A stretch of 64,000 bases of DNA from an uncultured Alphaproteobacteria bacterium (lineage in GTDB: Bacteria > Pseudomonadota > Alphaproteobacteria > HIMB59 > GCA-002718135). The stretch lies in assembly GCA_902607435.1 (NCBI GenBank), contig CACLJX010000001.1, forward strand, positions 74,899-138,898, given 5' to 3'. This document shows positions 1 through 9,886 of the stretch, piece by piece. Under the pieces are notes generated by a model. The model was not told where the DNA came from and did no database searches. It saw nothing but the letters and a program-made list of their open reading frames with translations. The position numbers were made by a program, and so were the translations under genes. Every line of letters starts with the position of its first letter. Within the stretch, counting starts at the first letter, position 1.

Positions 1-594
1 CGCGTAGCAGCTTTTATGGGGTTGCCCATGGATCAGTTATACCTCGTAACAAATTCCAATGATATTTTACACCGTACGATTACAAGTGGAGATATGAAAA
101 AAGCAGATGTACAACAAACATATAGTCCAAGTATGGATATTCAGGTATCAAGTAATTTTGAACGTCAAATTTTTGAAAGTTTAGAACGTAATAGTGATGA
201 GTTACAACATATTATGAGATCGTTTTTAAATACAGGCCAATATGTACTTTCAAGTAAAGTTGTTAAAGATCTACAATCAATATACAATTCTTATTCTGTA
301 TCAAATGCACAAGTTCTTGAAACAATAAAAAATTTTAATGAAAAATATAACTATTTAGCTGATCCACATACTGCAACAGGTCTTTATGTATTGAATGGAG
401 AACAAAGTAATAATCCATTGGTGAGTTTAGCATGTGCCCATCCGGCTAAATTTGGGGATGCGATCAAAATAGCTACAGGATCAAAACCAAGTTTTCCCGA
501 AAAACTTAAGAATGTTTTTGATAAGGAAGAAAAATTTACTATATTAAAAAATAGTACCGAAGATATAAAAAAACATATTATAAAAAATTTATAA
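1..594 (+). CDS. thrC: Threonine synthase, C-terminal part (truncated by window start)
   Basis: Frame open from base 1 (RVAAFMGLPMDQLYLVTNSNDILHRTITSGDM...); NDIL-R---SG pattern typical of threonine synthase C-terminal half. Confidence 0.9.
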   Translation, partial: RVAAFMGLPMDQLYLVTNSNDILHRTITSGDMKKADVQQTYSPSMDIQVSSNFERQIFESLERNSDELQHIMRSFLNTGQYVLSSKVVKDLQSIYNSYSVSNAQVLETIKNFNEKYNYLADPHTATGLYVLNGEQSNNPLVSLACAHPAKFGDAIKIATGSKPSFPEKLKNVFDKEEKFTILKNSTEDIKKHIIKNL

Positions 595-599
595 TCATA

Positions 600-1853
600 A
601 TGAGAAAAAAAACTACATTAGATAATGGATTACGAATCGTAACCCATTATATGCCTGCTGTTGAATCAGTCACATTTGGTGTATGGAATGCTGTTGGTTG
701 TCGAGATGAAAGTGAGGAAATTAATGGCACTGCTCATTTTTTAGAACATATGGCTTTTAAAGGAACCAAAACAAAATCAGCTTTGGAGATTATGGAAAAG
801 GTTGAAAGTGTTGGAGGTTATATTAATGCATATACATCAGAAGAAATCACTGCCTATTGGGTTAGATTATTATCTGAAGATTTGCATATTGGTATTGACA
901 TTATCTCTGACATTTTACAGAATTCTACTTTTGAACCCAAAGAGCTAGAAAGAGAAAGAGGCGTTATTCTTCAAGAAATAGGTATGTACTTAGATGATCC
1001 AGCACAAATGGTTGGCGATTATTGGCAAAGAACAGCTTTCCCAAACCAACCTATTGGAAGATTAATCTTAGGCAAAAAAGAAATCATACAATCTATTAAA
1101 AGAGAAAAAATTGTTAATTTTATGCAAAGTCATTACCATCCATCGAAAATGGTAGTAAGTGCCGCTGGCAAAATTAATCATGATAATTTTGTCGAACAAA
1201 TTACTAATTCAATGAACAATCTTCCCCAAGGAAAAATTAATAATAGAATAAAAGCTACTTATCAAGGAGGGGAATACCGTGAAGAAAAAGAATTAGAACA
1301 AGTTCATCTAGTTTTAGGTTTTGAAGGTTTAGATTATCACGATGATGATTATCATGCACTTTTGATTTATTCTGCCATTATGGGAGCGGGAGGTTCTTCT
1401 AGATTATTTCAGGAAATAAGAGAAAAAAGAGGTTTGGTGTATAGCATTTATGCAGGTGCGGAATCTTTTTCTGATAGTGGAACGTTTCAAGTTGTTGCCG
1501 GTACTGGCAAAAATGAAATTAAAGAATTGTTACCCGTGCTTTGTGAGGAATTAGTTAACTCTCCAAAAAATTTAACAGAAAAAGAAATCGAAAAAAGTAA
1601 AGCTCAATTGAAAACAAGTACCTTGATGAGTATTGAATCGACTATGACTAATGCAACAGTGGCTGCTTATCAATTATTTCGTTATGGAAAGCTTATAGAC
1701 ATGCAAGAAAGAATTGAAAAAATTAATAATGTTACAAAAACATCTATTGAGAAAGTTGCCAATAAACTACTTTCATCAAAACCAACTATATCTTCTATAG
1801 GGCCCATTAAACTGCTAGAATCTTTGGACAAAATACAAAATCGTTTGAATTAG
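600..1853 (+). CDS. M16 family zinc metallopeptidase (mitochondrial processing peptidase-like)
   Basis: HFLEHMAFKGT (HxxEH inverted zinc motif), GGYINAYTSEE, GGSSRLFQEIREKRGLVYSI. Confidence 0.93.
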   Translation: MRKKTTLDNGLRIVTHYMPAVESVTFGVWNAVGCRDESEEINGTAHFLEHMAFKGTKTKSALEIMEKVESVGGYINAYTSEEITAYWVRLLSEDLHIGIDIISDILQNSTFEPKELERERGVILQEIGMYLDDPAQMVGDYWQRTAFPNQPIGRLILGKKEIIQSIKREKIVNFMQSHYHPSKMVVSAAGKINHDNFVEQITNSMNNLPQGKINNRIKATYQGGEYREEKELEQVHLVLGFEGLDYHDDDYHALLIYSAIMGAGGSSRLFQEIREKRGLVYSIYAGAESFSDSGTFQVVAGTGKNEIKELLPVLCEELVNSPKNLTEKEIEKSKAQLKTSTLMSIESTMTNATVAAYQLFRYGKLIDMQERIEKINNVTKTSIEKVANKLLSSKPTISSIGPIKLLESLDKIQNRLN

Positions 1854-1982
1854 TTAGTATTTATAAAGGGTTTTTGGCTAATATTGATGGGTATTAAAAT
1901 TAGTTTTTATTAATTTTTTTTTGTATAAGATCTTAAATATATAATTATTTATAATTAAATTATATTATTTTTTGGAGGAAAT

Positions 1983-3218
1983 ATGGATTTAATAAAAAAA
2001 ACTTTATCCATTTTGTCAGTATTTATTTTTTCAATAGCCCTAGCGCTACCATCTAATGCTAAGGTTGAAGGCGATACTATTATTCTTGGAGCTGCTGTAT
2101 CTTTAACAGGTAAATATTCTACAAATGGAGAACATACTAAAAATGGTTACAACATGGCTGTTGATAGAATTAATGATATGGGTGGAGTCACCGTAGGTGG
2201 AAAGTCCTATAAATTTGATATTATCTATTATGATGATGAATCTGACTCTAGTCGTGCAGCGCAGCTTGCTGAGCGATTAATTAAACAAGATGGCGTTCAT
2301 TATATGCTTGGTCCTTATAGTTCTGGACTAACAAAAGCAATGGCTCCAGTAACAGAGGAAAATAAAATTCCAATGGTTGAAGCTAATGGAGCATCGAGAT
2401 CTTTGTTCACAAAAGGATATAAATATTTATTTGCTGTTTTATCTGCTGCTAATCAGTATCTGGAAGTAGCTATTGATTTAGCTGTAGAAAAAAATGGTGG
2501 CAATCCAGTAAATATTGCAATGGCATTTGAACAAGATGCATTTTCACAAGATGTAAGAATTGGTGTTGTTGAAGCTGCGGAAAGAACAGGCTCAACTATT
2601 ACTATTGATGATAAATTGCCGAAAGAACTTAATGATATGGCAGCAACATTAGCTAAGGTAAAAGCAACCAAGCCTGATGTACTTGTTGTGTCTGGCCATT
2701 CAAAAGGTGCCTTAACAGCAATTCGTCAGATTTCTGAAATGCAAGTTGATGTACCAATGCTAGCTATGACTCATTGTGATGCATCCAAATTAGCTAAACA
2801 ACATGGTAAAAATTCTGAGTATGCATTATGTGCAGCACAGTGGCATAAAACTTTATCCTATAGTGATGAGTTTTTTGGAGACGGCGCGCAATATGATAAA
2901 GAATTTACAGAAATATATGGATACGCTCCTCCATATCAAGCAGCAGAATCTTCAGCTGCGTTATTAGTGTATAAAGCTGCTTTTGAAAAAGCTGATTCTT
3001 TAGATAAAGATAAAATACGTGATGCTTTAGCTCAAACAGACATGCAAACATTTTATGGAAATATAAAATTTAGCGATACTGGACAAAATATTGCTAAACC
3101 AATGGTATTATTTCAAGTAAGGTGCGAAGGTGATGTATGTGCTAATAGAGTTGTAGCTCCTACTAAATGGGCTTCACACGAACTAGTGCATCCTATTCCT
3201 TCCTGGTCTAGTAGATAA
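1983..3218 (+). CDS. Branched-chain amino acid/amide ABC transporter substrate-binding protein
   Basis: Signal peptide, GAAVSLTGKYSTNGEHTKNGYNMAVDRIN; first gene of a liv-type operon; strong RBS ggagga. Confidence 0.92.
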   Translation: MDLIKKTLSILSVFIFSIALALPSNAKVEGDTIILGAAVSLTGKYSTNGEHTKNGYNMAVDRINDMGGVTVGGKSYKFDIIYYDDESDSSRAAQLAERLIKQDGVHYMLGPYSSGLTKAMAPVTEENKIPMVEANGASRSLFTKGYKYLFAVLSAANQYLEVAIDLAVEKNGGNPVNIAMAFEQDAFSQDVRIGVVEAAERTGSTITIDDKLPKELNDMAATLAKVKATKPDVLVVSGHSKGALTAIRQISEMQVDVPMLAMTHCDASKLAKQHGKNSEYALCAAQWHKTLSYSDEFFGDGAQYDKEFTEIYGYAPPYQAAESSAALLVYKAAFEKADSLDKDKIRDALAQTDMQTFYGNIKFSDTGQNIAKPMVLFQVRCEGDVCANRVVAPTKWASHELVHPIPSWSSR

Positions 3219-3235
3219 TTAATTAATATATATTT

Positions 3236-3264
3236 TGCCCCCTATAATTAGGGGGCATTTTTTT
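3236..3264 (+). terminator. Rho-independent terminator/attenuator between livK-like and livH-like genes
   Basis: TGCCCCC-TATAATTA-GGGGGCA hairpin followed by seven T. Confidence 0.85.
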
Positions 3265-3272
3265 CAAGCTTT

Positions 3273-4166
3273 ATGGATTTATTAATTTTTCAAATTCCTA
3301 TTCTAATGGTCCAAGCATCGTTGGATGGAATTCTTCTTGGTACATTATTTGCTTTGATAGCTTATGGCATGGCTCTTCAATGGGGTGTCATGAATATTAT
3401 TAATATTGCTCAAGGAGAATTGGTTATTTTAGGAGGATATATAGCTTATTTCATGTATGTCGCAGGCATTCATCCTGCATTTGGAGTGATAGTTTCTCCT
3501 ATTATTATGTATTTTATAGGATGGTCACTTTATAAAACAATAATTTTTAGAGTCGTTGATAGAGATTTATTTATTTCTATTCTAGCTACTTTTGGGATTA
3601 GTATCCTAACGCAACAATTAATGAATTTTATTTTTGGATCAGATGTTGTTGTAGCTCAATCAAATTTTGGCACAACATTTTTATTTAATTATATGGTGAC
3701 ATTACCAAATGCAAAAATTTTTGCTGCAGCAATTAGTATTATTTTTGCTGTACTTCTTGTTCTTTATATGCGTCGTTCAAAATTAGGACGTGCTATCAGA
3801 GCAACTGCACAGAATGCAAGAGCAGCTAAAATTTTAGGCGTTGATACAGAGAGTGTATATGCAGCAACGTTTGGTATTAATGCAGCTCTTTGTGGAGTAG
3901 CGGGATCTTTGATTGCAATTACTTTTACATTACATCCTTATGTTGGTCTTCCCTATACTGTTAGATCTTTTATGATTGTGATTGTCGCAGGTTTAGGGAA
4001 CTTGCCAGGAGTTGCCTTATCAGGGATGGGACTTGGTGTTTTTGAAGAATTTTCAGATTATATATTTGGTACAGAGTTTCGTATTGCTGCAGTATTTTTA
4101 TTACTCGTTTTGATTTTAGTTTATCGTCGCTTTAAATTATCAAGGAAGAGAGAGTATTTAAAATAA
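3273..4166 (+). CDS. livH: Branched-chain amino acid ABC transporter permease (LivH-like)
   Basis: Hydrophobic; GMALQWGVMNIINIAQGELVILGGYIAY motif; operon context. Confidence 0.9.
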   Translation: MDLLIFQIPILMVQASLDGILLGTLFALIAYGMALQWGVMNIINIAQGELVILGGYIAYFMYVAGIHPAFGVIVSPIIMYFIGWSLYKTIIFRVVDRDLFISILATFGISILTQQLMNFIFGSDVVVAQSNFGTTFLFNYMVTLPNAKIFAAAISIIFAVLLVLYMRRSKLGRAIRATAQNARAAKILGVDTESVYAATFGINAALCGVAGSLIAITFTLHPYVGLPYTVRSFMIVIVAGLGNLPGVALSGMGLGVFEEFSDYIFGTEFRIAAVFLLLVLILVYRRFKLSRKREYLK

Positions 4167-5218
4167 TGAATCAAAAAATAATTTTATATCTTTGTCTTCT
4201 TGCATTTGGAATAGCAGCACCATTTTTATTTCCAGCATTTAAGTTACAAATTTCCATTATGTGGATTCTTGTTGTTCTTTCTTTAACTTGGGATGTGCAA
4301 GGTGGTCAAATGGGATATAACACTTTTGGTAATATCATGTTTTTTGGTTTGGGCATGTATATATGTTCCAGCTTTCAGATTGGTTTATTTTTCCCTCTTG
4401 CTGAATGGACTGCAAGTGGAGGGGAAAAAACATTTGTTCATACGCCGACTCAATTTTTCCAAGGTTTCTTTATTGGATTAATTTTAGCTGCAATTATTCC
4501 AGCCATTGTTGCTGCAATAATTGGCTACGGCATTCTTGGTCTTCGTGGTCACTACTTTGCTATTTGCACGCTTGGACTTGGTATTGCTGCTGGAGAGTTT
4601 GCAGGAGGAATTGAGCTAGTGGGAGCAGGTCAAGGAATGACATCACCTCCTTGGCCAAAAGGAATTGGAGATACCGAACTTCGTTCTGAATTTTTTTATT
4701 ACATATGTTTTCTTTTAATGGTTTTTACTTTTCTTTTTTTACGGTGGGCGTATTCAACACGATTTGGTTTAGTTTTAAATGCTATTAGGGATAATGAAGA
4801 TAAGGCTGAAGCGATGGGAATTAACACCATGCGCTATAAAATTACTGGTTGGGTAGTTTCTGCATTTTTTGTAGGAATGGCAGGTGGTCTAATGGGCAAT
4901 ATGATTGGTTATATAGAACCAGTGGAAACAGCATTTGCTGGAAGAACCTTCGGTGTGTTTATGGTATTAATGGCTATTCTTGGCGGAAAAGGTACATTGT
5001 GGGGGCCAGTAATTGGAGCTATTGCATTTCATATCTTTAAAGAAGGTTTTTGGACATTCTTTTTAGGCTGGCAATACGTAGCATTAGGAGCCTTAATTGT
5101 TGTAGTAGTGATTTTCTTTCCTGAAGGAATTATGGGCTGGCTTCGTGAAAAATATCCCGAACGATTTGGAGAGATAATCGACGAAGAAGATCGTAAAGCC
5201 CAAGTGGAGTTAAAATAA
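4166..5218 (+). CDS. livM: Branched-chain amino acid ABC transporter permease (LivM-like)
   Basis: Hydrophobic; LRGHYFAICTLGLGIA, AMGINTMRYKITGWVVSAFFVGMAGG; 1-nt overlap with livH. Confidence 0.9.
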   Translation: MNQKIILYLCLLAFGIAAPFLFPAFKLQISIMWILVVLSLTWDVQGGQMGYNTFGNIMFFGLGMYICSSFQIGLFFPLAEWTASGGEKTFVHTPTQFFQGFFIGLILAAIIPAIVAAIIGYGILGLRGHYFAICTLGLGIAAGEFAGGIELVGAGQGMTSPPWPKGIGDTELRSEFFYYICFLLMVFTFLFLRWAYSTRFGLVLNAIRDNEDKAEAMGINTMRYKITGWVVSAFFVGMAGGLMGNMIGYIEPVETAFAGRTFGVFMVLMAILGGKGTLWGPVIGAIAFHIFKEGFWTFFLGWQYVALGALIVVVVIFFPEGIMGWLREKYPERFGEIIDEEDRKAQVELK

Positions 5219-5961
5219 TGAGGCCAGTACTTAGCGTTGAACAAGTCTACAAATATTTTGGTGGCGTTAGAGCTAACGAAAATATTTCAATGCAAGTAGA
5301 ACAAGGTTCTATTGTAGGTTTAATTGGTCCTAATGGCTCAGGCAAAACTACACTTTTTAATTCGATTGTTGGCACACACCCAATAGATAAGGGTTCAATT
5401 AAATTTGAAAACAAAGAAGTATCAACCTTACCCATCCCTGTTATTGCAAAGTTAGGCTTATTGAGAACATTCCAACAAACAAGAATTTATGGAAAATTAA
5501 ATTGTATAGACAATATGCGTATTAGTGCCAAACCTGCAAAAGATAATTTATTTTCAGTTTTCTCTACTATTCCAGTTGAATTAAGTGATAAAGCTGAAAA
5601 CTTATTAAACTTTGTTGGATTATATCAAAAAAGAAAGTTACGAGCTGGTGATCTTTCTTTTGGTCAACAAAAGTTACTGGAATTAGCAATGGCTTTAATG
5701 AATGAACCAAAGATGCTGTTGTTAGATGAGCCTACTGCTGGGATTAATCCTACGTTAATTAATGGAATTATTGATCGTTTAATTAAAGTTAATAAAGAAT
5801 TTGGGATTACTTTACTTGTTATTGAACATAACATGAGAGTTATAATGAGTTTAGCACAGAAAATATTTTGTTTAGCCCATGGTGAATTAATTGCAGAGGG
5901 CGCTCCTGAAAAAATAAAAAATGATAAGCGCGTCATTAATGCTTATTTAGGAGCACAATAA
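5218..5961 (+). CDS. livG: Branched-chain amino acid ABC transporter ATP-binding protein (LivG-like)
   Basis: Walker A GPNGSGKTT, Walker B LLLDEPTAGINP. Confidence 0.93.
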   Translation: MRPVLSVEQVYKYFGGVRANENISMQVEQGSIVGLIGPNGSGKTTLFNSIVGTHPIDKGSIKFENKEVSTLPIPVIAKLGLLRTFQQTRIYGKLNCIDNMRISAKPAKDNLFSVFSTIPVELSDKAENLLNFVGLYQKRKLRAGDLSFGQQKLLELAMALMNEPKMLLLDEPTAGINPTLINGIIDRLIKVNKEFGITLLVIEHNMRVIMSLAQKIFCLAHGELIAEGAPEKIKNDKRVINAYLGAQ

Positions 5962-6750
5962 ATGTCTACAGAACAATATTCTGTTTTAGGTGAAGCTCCT
6001 GATTCTTTAAAATTACAAAAACTCTCTTCTAATGATTTTCATCTCTCTATTGAAAATTTAAATGCAGGTTACGGTAAAATGGAAATTTTACATGATCTCA
6101 ATCTATATATAAGTAAAGGGCAATCACTTTGTTTGATTGGGCCAAATGGAGCAGGTAAGTCAACTATTTTACATTCAATTTATGGCTTTACAAATATATT
6201 CTCCGGCCAAATAAAATTTGATGGCAAAGATATTACAAATCTAACACCAGCGGAAAAATTAAAAACGGTTGGCATTGCCTACATTTTGCAAGATAATTCT
6301 GTTTTTCCTGACATGACAGTTGAAGAAAATTTACTCATGGGCGGATACATTAAAGATAAAGCAGAAGAGTCATATGAAGAAGCTGAAAAAATTTTTGAAA
6401 AATATGATCGATTAAAACAACGACGAAATCAACCAGCAAAAGTTCTATCGGGAGGTGAGAGAAGATTACTTGAAATTTCAAGAGCATTAGTCATGAAACC
6501 TACAATTTTATTAGTAGATGAACCATCTATAGGATTAGAACCCAAATATATTGATATGGTATTTGAAATTCTTCATGACTTGCAACACAATGAAAAAAAG
6601 ACAATCATTTTAGTAGAGCAAAATGCCAAAAAAGGACTTGAGTTTTCTAATATCGGTTATGTGCTAACATCAGGCAAAGTTGTTTTGGCAGGTCAAGGTA
6701 ATGACTTACTTAACGATGCTGCTGTAGGCCGATTATTTTTAGGAGGATAA
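5962..6750 (+). CDS. livF: Branched-chain amino acid ABC transporter ATP-binding protein (LivF-like)
   Basis: Walker A GPNGAGKST, LSGGERRLLEISRALVMKP, Walker B ILLVDEPSIGLEP. Confidence 0.93.
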   Translation: MSTEQYSVLGEAPDSLKLQKLSSNDFHLSIENLNAGYGKMEILHDLNLYISKGQSLCLIGPNGAGKSTILHSIYGFTNIFSGQIKFDGKDITNLTPAEKLKTVGIAYILQDNSVFPDMTVEENLLMGGYIKDKAEESYEEAEKIFEKYDRLKQRRNQPAKVLSGGERRLLEISRALVMKPTILLVDEPSIGLEPKYIDMVFEILHDLQHNEKKTIILVEQNAKKGLEFSNIGYVLTSGKVVLAGQGNDLLNDAAVGRLFLGG

Positions 6751-6754
6751 TTAT

Positions 6755-7372
6755 TTGTTTTACGAACCAAAAAAGGGATATCCATTTGATGAAAATCCAT
6801 TTGCAGCTTTAGTTTTCCCTAGACCAATAGGATGGATATCAACCCTTTCAAAAAGTGGTATTGCAAATCTAGCTCCATATTCTTTTTTTAATGCTATTGC
6901 TTATGAACCTCCACAAGTCATGTTTTCTGCCACTGGTTTTCATAGTCAAGGAGGTCTGAAAGATTCTATTGCAAATGTTCTATCAAATAATGAGTTTGTT
7001 GTTAATTTAGCAACAAAAAAATTAAAAACTCAAGTTAATCAAACTTCAATTGATGCCCCACACGGGATCGATGAATTTAATGTATTTAATTTAAAAAAAA
7101 GAAAATCAAGAATAGTCGAACCTCCCTCAATTGCAGAGAGTCCAGTTAGTTTAGAATGTCGATTATTTAAAAAAATTGATTTAAAAACTAAAGTGAAAAA
7201 TCAGAATATAATGATAATTGGAGAAGTGGTCGGCATCTATATAGATGATAAATTTATTAAAAAAGGAAGAATAGACAGTTTAGCCATGAGAGCTATTAGT
7301 CGAATGGGCTATGCTGAATATAGTGAAACTTACACAAAATTTTTAATGGAACGACCTAAATGGAAAAATTAA
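6755..7372 (+). CDS. Flavin reductase family protein (FMN-binding split barrel)
   Basis: PRPIGWISTLSKSGIANLAPYSFFNAIAYEPPQVMFS; TTG start preceded by AGGAGG. Confidence 0.88.
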   Translation: MFYEPKKGYPFDENPFAALVFPRPIGWISTLSKSGIANLAPYSFFNAIAYEPPQVMFSATGFHSQGGLKDSIANVLSNNEFVVNLATKKLKTQVNQTSIDAPHGIDEFNVFNLKKRKSRIVEPPSIAESPVSLECRLFKKIDLKTKVKNQNIMIIGEVVGIYIDDKFIKKGRIDSLAMRAISRMGYAEYSETYTKFLMERPKWKN

Positions 7373-7380
7373 AAAACAAT

Positions 7381-7995
7381 TTAAAATTTAATAAAAGCTG
7401 CAATTAATGCTATAATTATTAGAGCAACAGACGATATAATATTTATTGTTCTTGGATTTGTTTTTAACCAAACTACAATTTTTTTAGCAATTAATCCATA
7501 AATCATTAGTGAAATAAAATCTAAAGTCACATAACTAATTCCTAAAATTAAAAATTGAATTATGTAATTTTTCTCGAAATCAATAAAAGTAGGGAAAATG
7601 GTTCCAATAAAAATCCATGCTTTTGGGCTTAGACCTGCTACGATAAAACCATCTTTAAAAAATGAAAAAGTTTTTTTATCAATATTTATTCCTTCTAATA
7701 AAATTTTTTTAGCTTGAGATTGCATTAATTCATATGCCAAATATAAAAGGTAAATAATTCCTAGCCATTTTATAATTGAAAATATTTGTGGATACGCAAA
7801 TAAGAGCGATCCTATTCCAAAAATTACAAGTATCATTTGTATAGTATTGGCTGTAATATCTCCTAGTGCTGTCCACATTGATTTCTTCAAGCCATATCTC
7901 ATTGCATAAGACACAATTAATATTCGCGGTGAACCCGGTGTGATAAAAAGAAATAAAATTATTTGAGTAAAAAGAAAGAAGTTTAAAGGAAGCAT
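7381..7995 (-). CDS. LysE/RhtB family amino acid exporter
   Basis: Multi-TM protein; FLFITPGSPRILIVSYAMRYGLKKSMWTALGDITANTIQM. Confidence 0.88.
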   Translation of the reverse strand: MLPLNFFLFTQIILFLFITPGSPRILIVSYAMRYGLKKSMWTALGDITANTIQMILVIFGIGSLLFAYPQIFSIIKWLGIIYLLYLAYELMQSQAKKILLEGINIDKKTFSFFKDGFIVAGLSPKAWIFIGTIFPTFIDFEKNYIIQFLILGISYVTLDFISLMIYGLIAKKIVVWLKTNPRTINIISSVALIIIALIAAFIKF

Positions 7996-8037
7996 ATTAT
8001 TATAGTTATGACAACAATATTATTATTTTAAAAAAAC

Positions 8038-8679
8038 TTACAAATTAATAAGTGAATAAATTCCAATTCCTGCAAAACAAATACCAGTTATTCTTAGTAT
8101 CACTATGCTTAATTTTGTTTTAATAGCAAAATAACCTAAAATAACCCCAAATATATGTAGAGTTGCCGTACCTGTAGCAAAACCAAGTGCAAACAAAAAA
8201 GGATTGACTGCCCATGGCATTTCGAATCCATGTGCAGATCCATGAAAAAAACCAAAAATTCCAACAAAAATCATAGTTATTCCCACAGGTAATTTTTTTT
8301 CAATTGCAATAGATAAACCTAAGGCAATTACAGACACTAAAATTCCAATTTCAATTAAAAAATATAAAAAATCAGCAAAAATAAATGTTTGTCCAATTTC
8401 ATTTAGAGCAGAAGATTTTAATAATTGATTCATTTCAGCGTAAATTCCAATTAAGCCACCAACAATCATAATAAGTACAAAAGTTGAAGGTATTGTCCAA
8501 ATTGCTCTGTCTCCTATTTGGGCACTTATAATTCCTACGCTAACCATGGCCAAAAAATGATCAAAACCCAAAACAGGATGGGATAAACCATCATAAAATC
8601 CAATCATTCCTGTATAAGTGTGTGCATATGCAACTGAAGATATTAAAAAAAAAGAAATAATATAAAAAATAATTTTCAT
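8038..8679 (-). CDS. HupE/UreJ family protein
   Basis: Signal peptide then H-rich GFYDGLSHPVLGFDHFLAMVSVGI, FFHGSAHGFEMP; typical HupE/UreJ signature. Confidence 0.88.
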   Translation of the reverse strand: MKIIFYIISFFLISSVAYAHTYTGMIGFYDGLSHPVLGFDHFLAMVSVGIISAQIGDRAIWTIPSTFVLIMIVGGLIGIYAEMNQLLKSSALNEIGQTFIFADFLYFLIEIGILVSVIALGLSIAIEKKLPVGITMIFVGIFGFFHGSAHGFEMPWAVNPFLFALGFATGTATLHIFGVILGYFAIKTKLSIVILRITGICFAGIGIYSLINL

Positions 8680-8693
8680 GATACTTAAAAAAA

Positions 8694-9365
8694 TTATTTT
8701 TTTCTTAGAATTAATTTGTTTACGATAAAATACACAATAAATATTAAAACTAATAATATAATGTGTGGAAAATAAGCACGTACATCAAACTTTTGCCAAT
8801 GTATAATATCCATGTATGGTCCAATATAAAATAAAATTGGTGTCCAAGTTAATATTTGTTCCCATAAATTATCTCCAAAAAATTCAGCTTCACCTATTGC
8901 TAACGAATAATGACCTTGATTATTTTTATTGTAGACTTTTATAAAATAATTGCCTCCTGAAAGTGGAAAGCTAGTTTTAAATTCTGTATTTGTATCTGTT
9001 CCTATCTCAGGACCTTTCCAATAGTAATCACGTGCATAAGGTTCGTACCAAGCATTCCATTGAAAAGATTCACCATCTGCTTGGAAAAGGATAGTATTAT
9101 TTTCATCAATAACCTCTAATGATAGTGATTCATAAGTATCACTTACTTTTGGACTCAAGATGCCAGTATAAAATAAAAATTGTGTATCTGAATAAATTTT
9201 AAAATAATGTGGTTCACCTCTTAGTTGACCATAAAATGCTTTAGAGATTTCTGGATCATTAACCATGAATGGATTGTCTTTAGTAGGTGATTGATAAACT
9301 AATTTTGGTTGATGAGCTTCTAATGCACATGAAATAAATATTAAAAGCAAAATCAATCTATACAT
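8694..9365 (-). CDS. Hypothetical secreted protein with C-terminal TM helix, co-directional with HupE-like gene
   Basis: N-terminal signal peptide, soluble domain, C-terminal hydrophobic helix plus LILRKK. Confidence 0.7.
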   Translation of the reverse strand: MYRLILLLIFISCALEAHQPKLVYQSPTKDNPFMVNDPEISKAFYGQLRGEPHYFKIYSDTQFLFYTGILSPKVSDTYESLSLEVIDENNTILFQADGESFQWNAWYEPYARDYYWKGPEIGTDTNTEFKTSFPLSGGNYFIKVYNKNNQGHYSLAIGEAEFFGDNLWEQILTWTPILFYIGPYMDIIHWQKFDVRAYFPHIILLVLIFIVYFIVNKLILRKK

Positions 9366-9431
9366 AAAAAAAAATGCCTATATAGAATTTTGTTCTATAG
9401 TTAAACTATTTTTTTAGTGTAAAGATATTTT

Positions 9432-9878
9432 ATGAAAAAAATCTTATCCTTCCATACAAGACTAGGTTGGATGACTGCCATTGAACAAGATGGTAAAATT
9501 ATTGAACTTAAATTTATAAAAAGTAAGAGCGAGGGAAAATCACTAATTCTTCAAAGAACAAAGAATAATATTAATGATTTTTTTTCAAAAAAAACTAAAT
9601 CTTTTAAAATTCCATGTAAAATACATGGAAGTGATCTTCAAATTAGAATTTGGAGAGAATTAAAAAAAATACCTTATGGTAAAACTAAAAGCTATGGTGA
9701 TATAGCGAAGATAGTAAGAACATCACCTCGTTATGTTGGAAATGTGTGCGGACAAAATAAACATCTATTAGCTATTCCTTGTCACCGCGTCATAAGAACA
9801 GATGGAAATTTGGGAGGATTTTCTGGAACTGGTGGACTTTCTCTTAAAAAACGATTACTTAAATTGGAACAACAATAA
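9432..9878 (+). CDS. ogt: Methylated-DNA--[protein]-cysteine S-methyltransferase
   Basis: IPCHRVIRTDGNLGGFSGTGGLSLKKRLLKLE active-site motif. Confidence 0.95.
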   Translation: MKKILSFHTRLGWMTAIEQDGKIIELKFIKSKSEGKSLILQRTKNNINDFFSKKTKSFKIPCKIHGSDLQIRIWRELKKIPYGKTKSYGDIAKIVRTSPRYVGNVCGQNKHLLAIPCHRVIRTDGNLGGFSGTGGLSLKKRLLKLEQQ

Positions 9879-9886
9879 TATTTTAC

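Noticed and set aside
2453-2671. Antisense ORFs inside strong CDSs (e.g. 2453-2671 -, 5664-5936 -, 12596-12862 -, 22361-22672 +, 24044-24418 +, 40454-40816 +, 62176-62586 -)
   Set aside because: Fully nested opposite well-supported genes, with no recognisable domains; expected by-products of codon bias.
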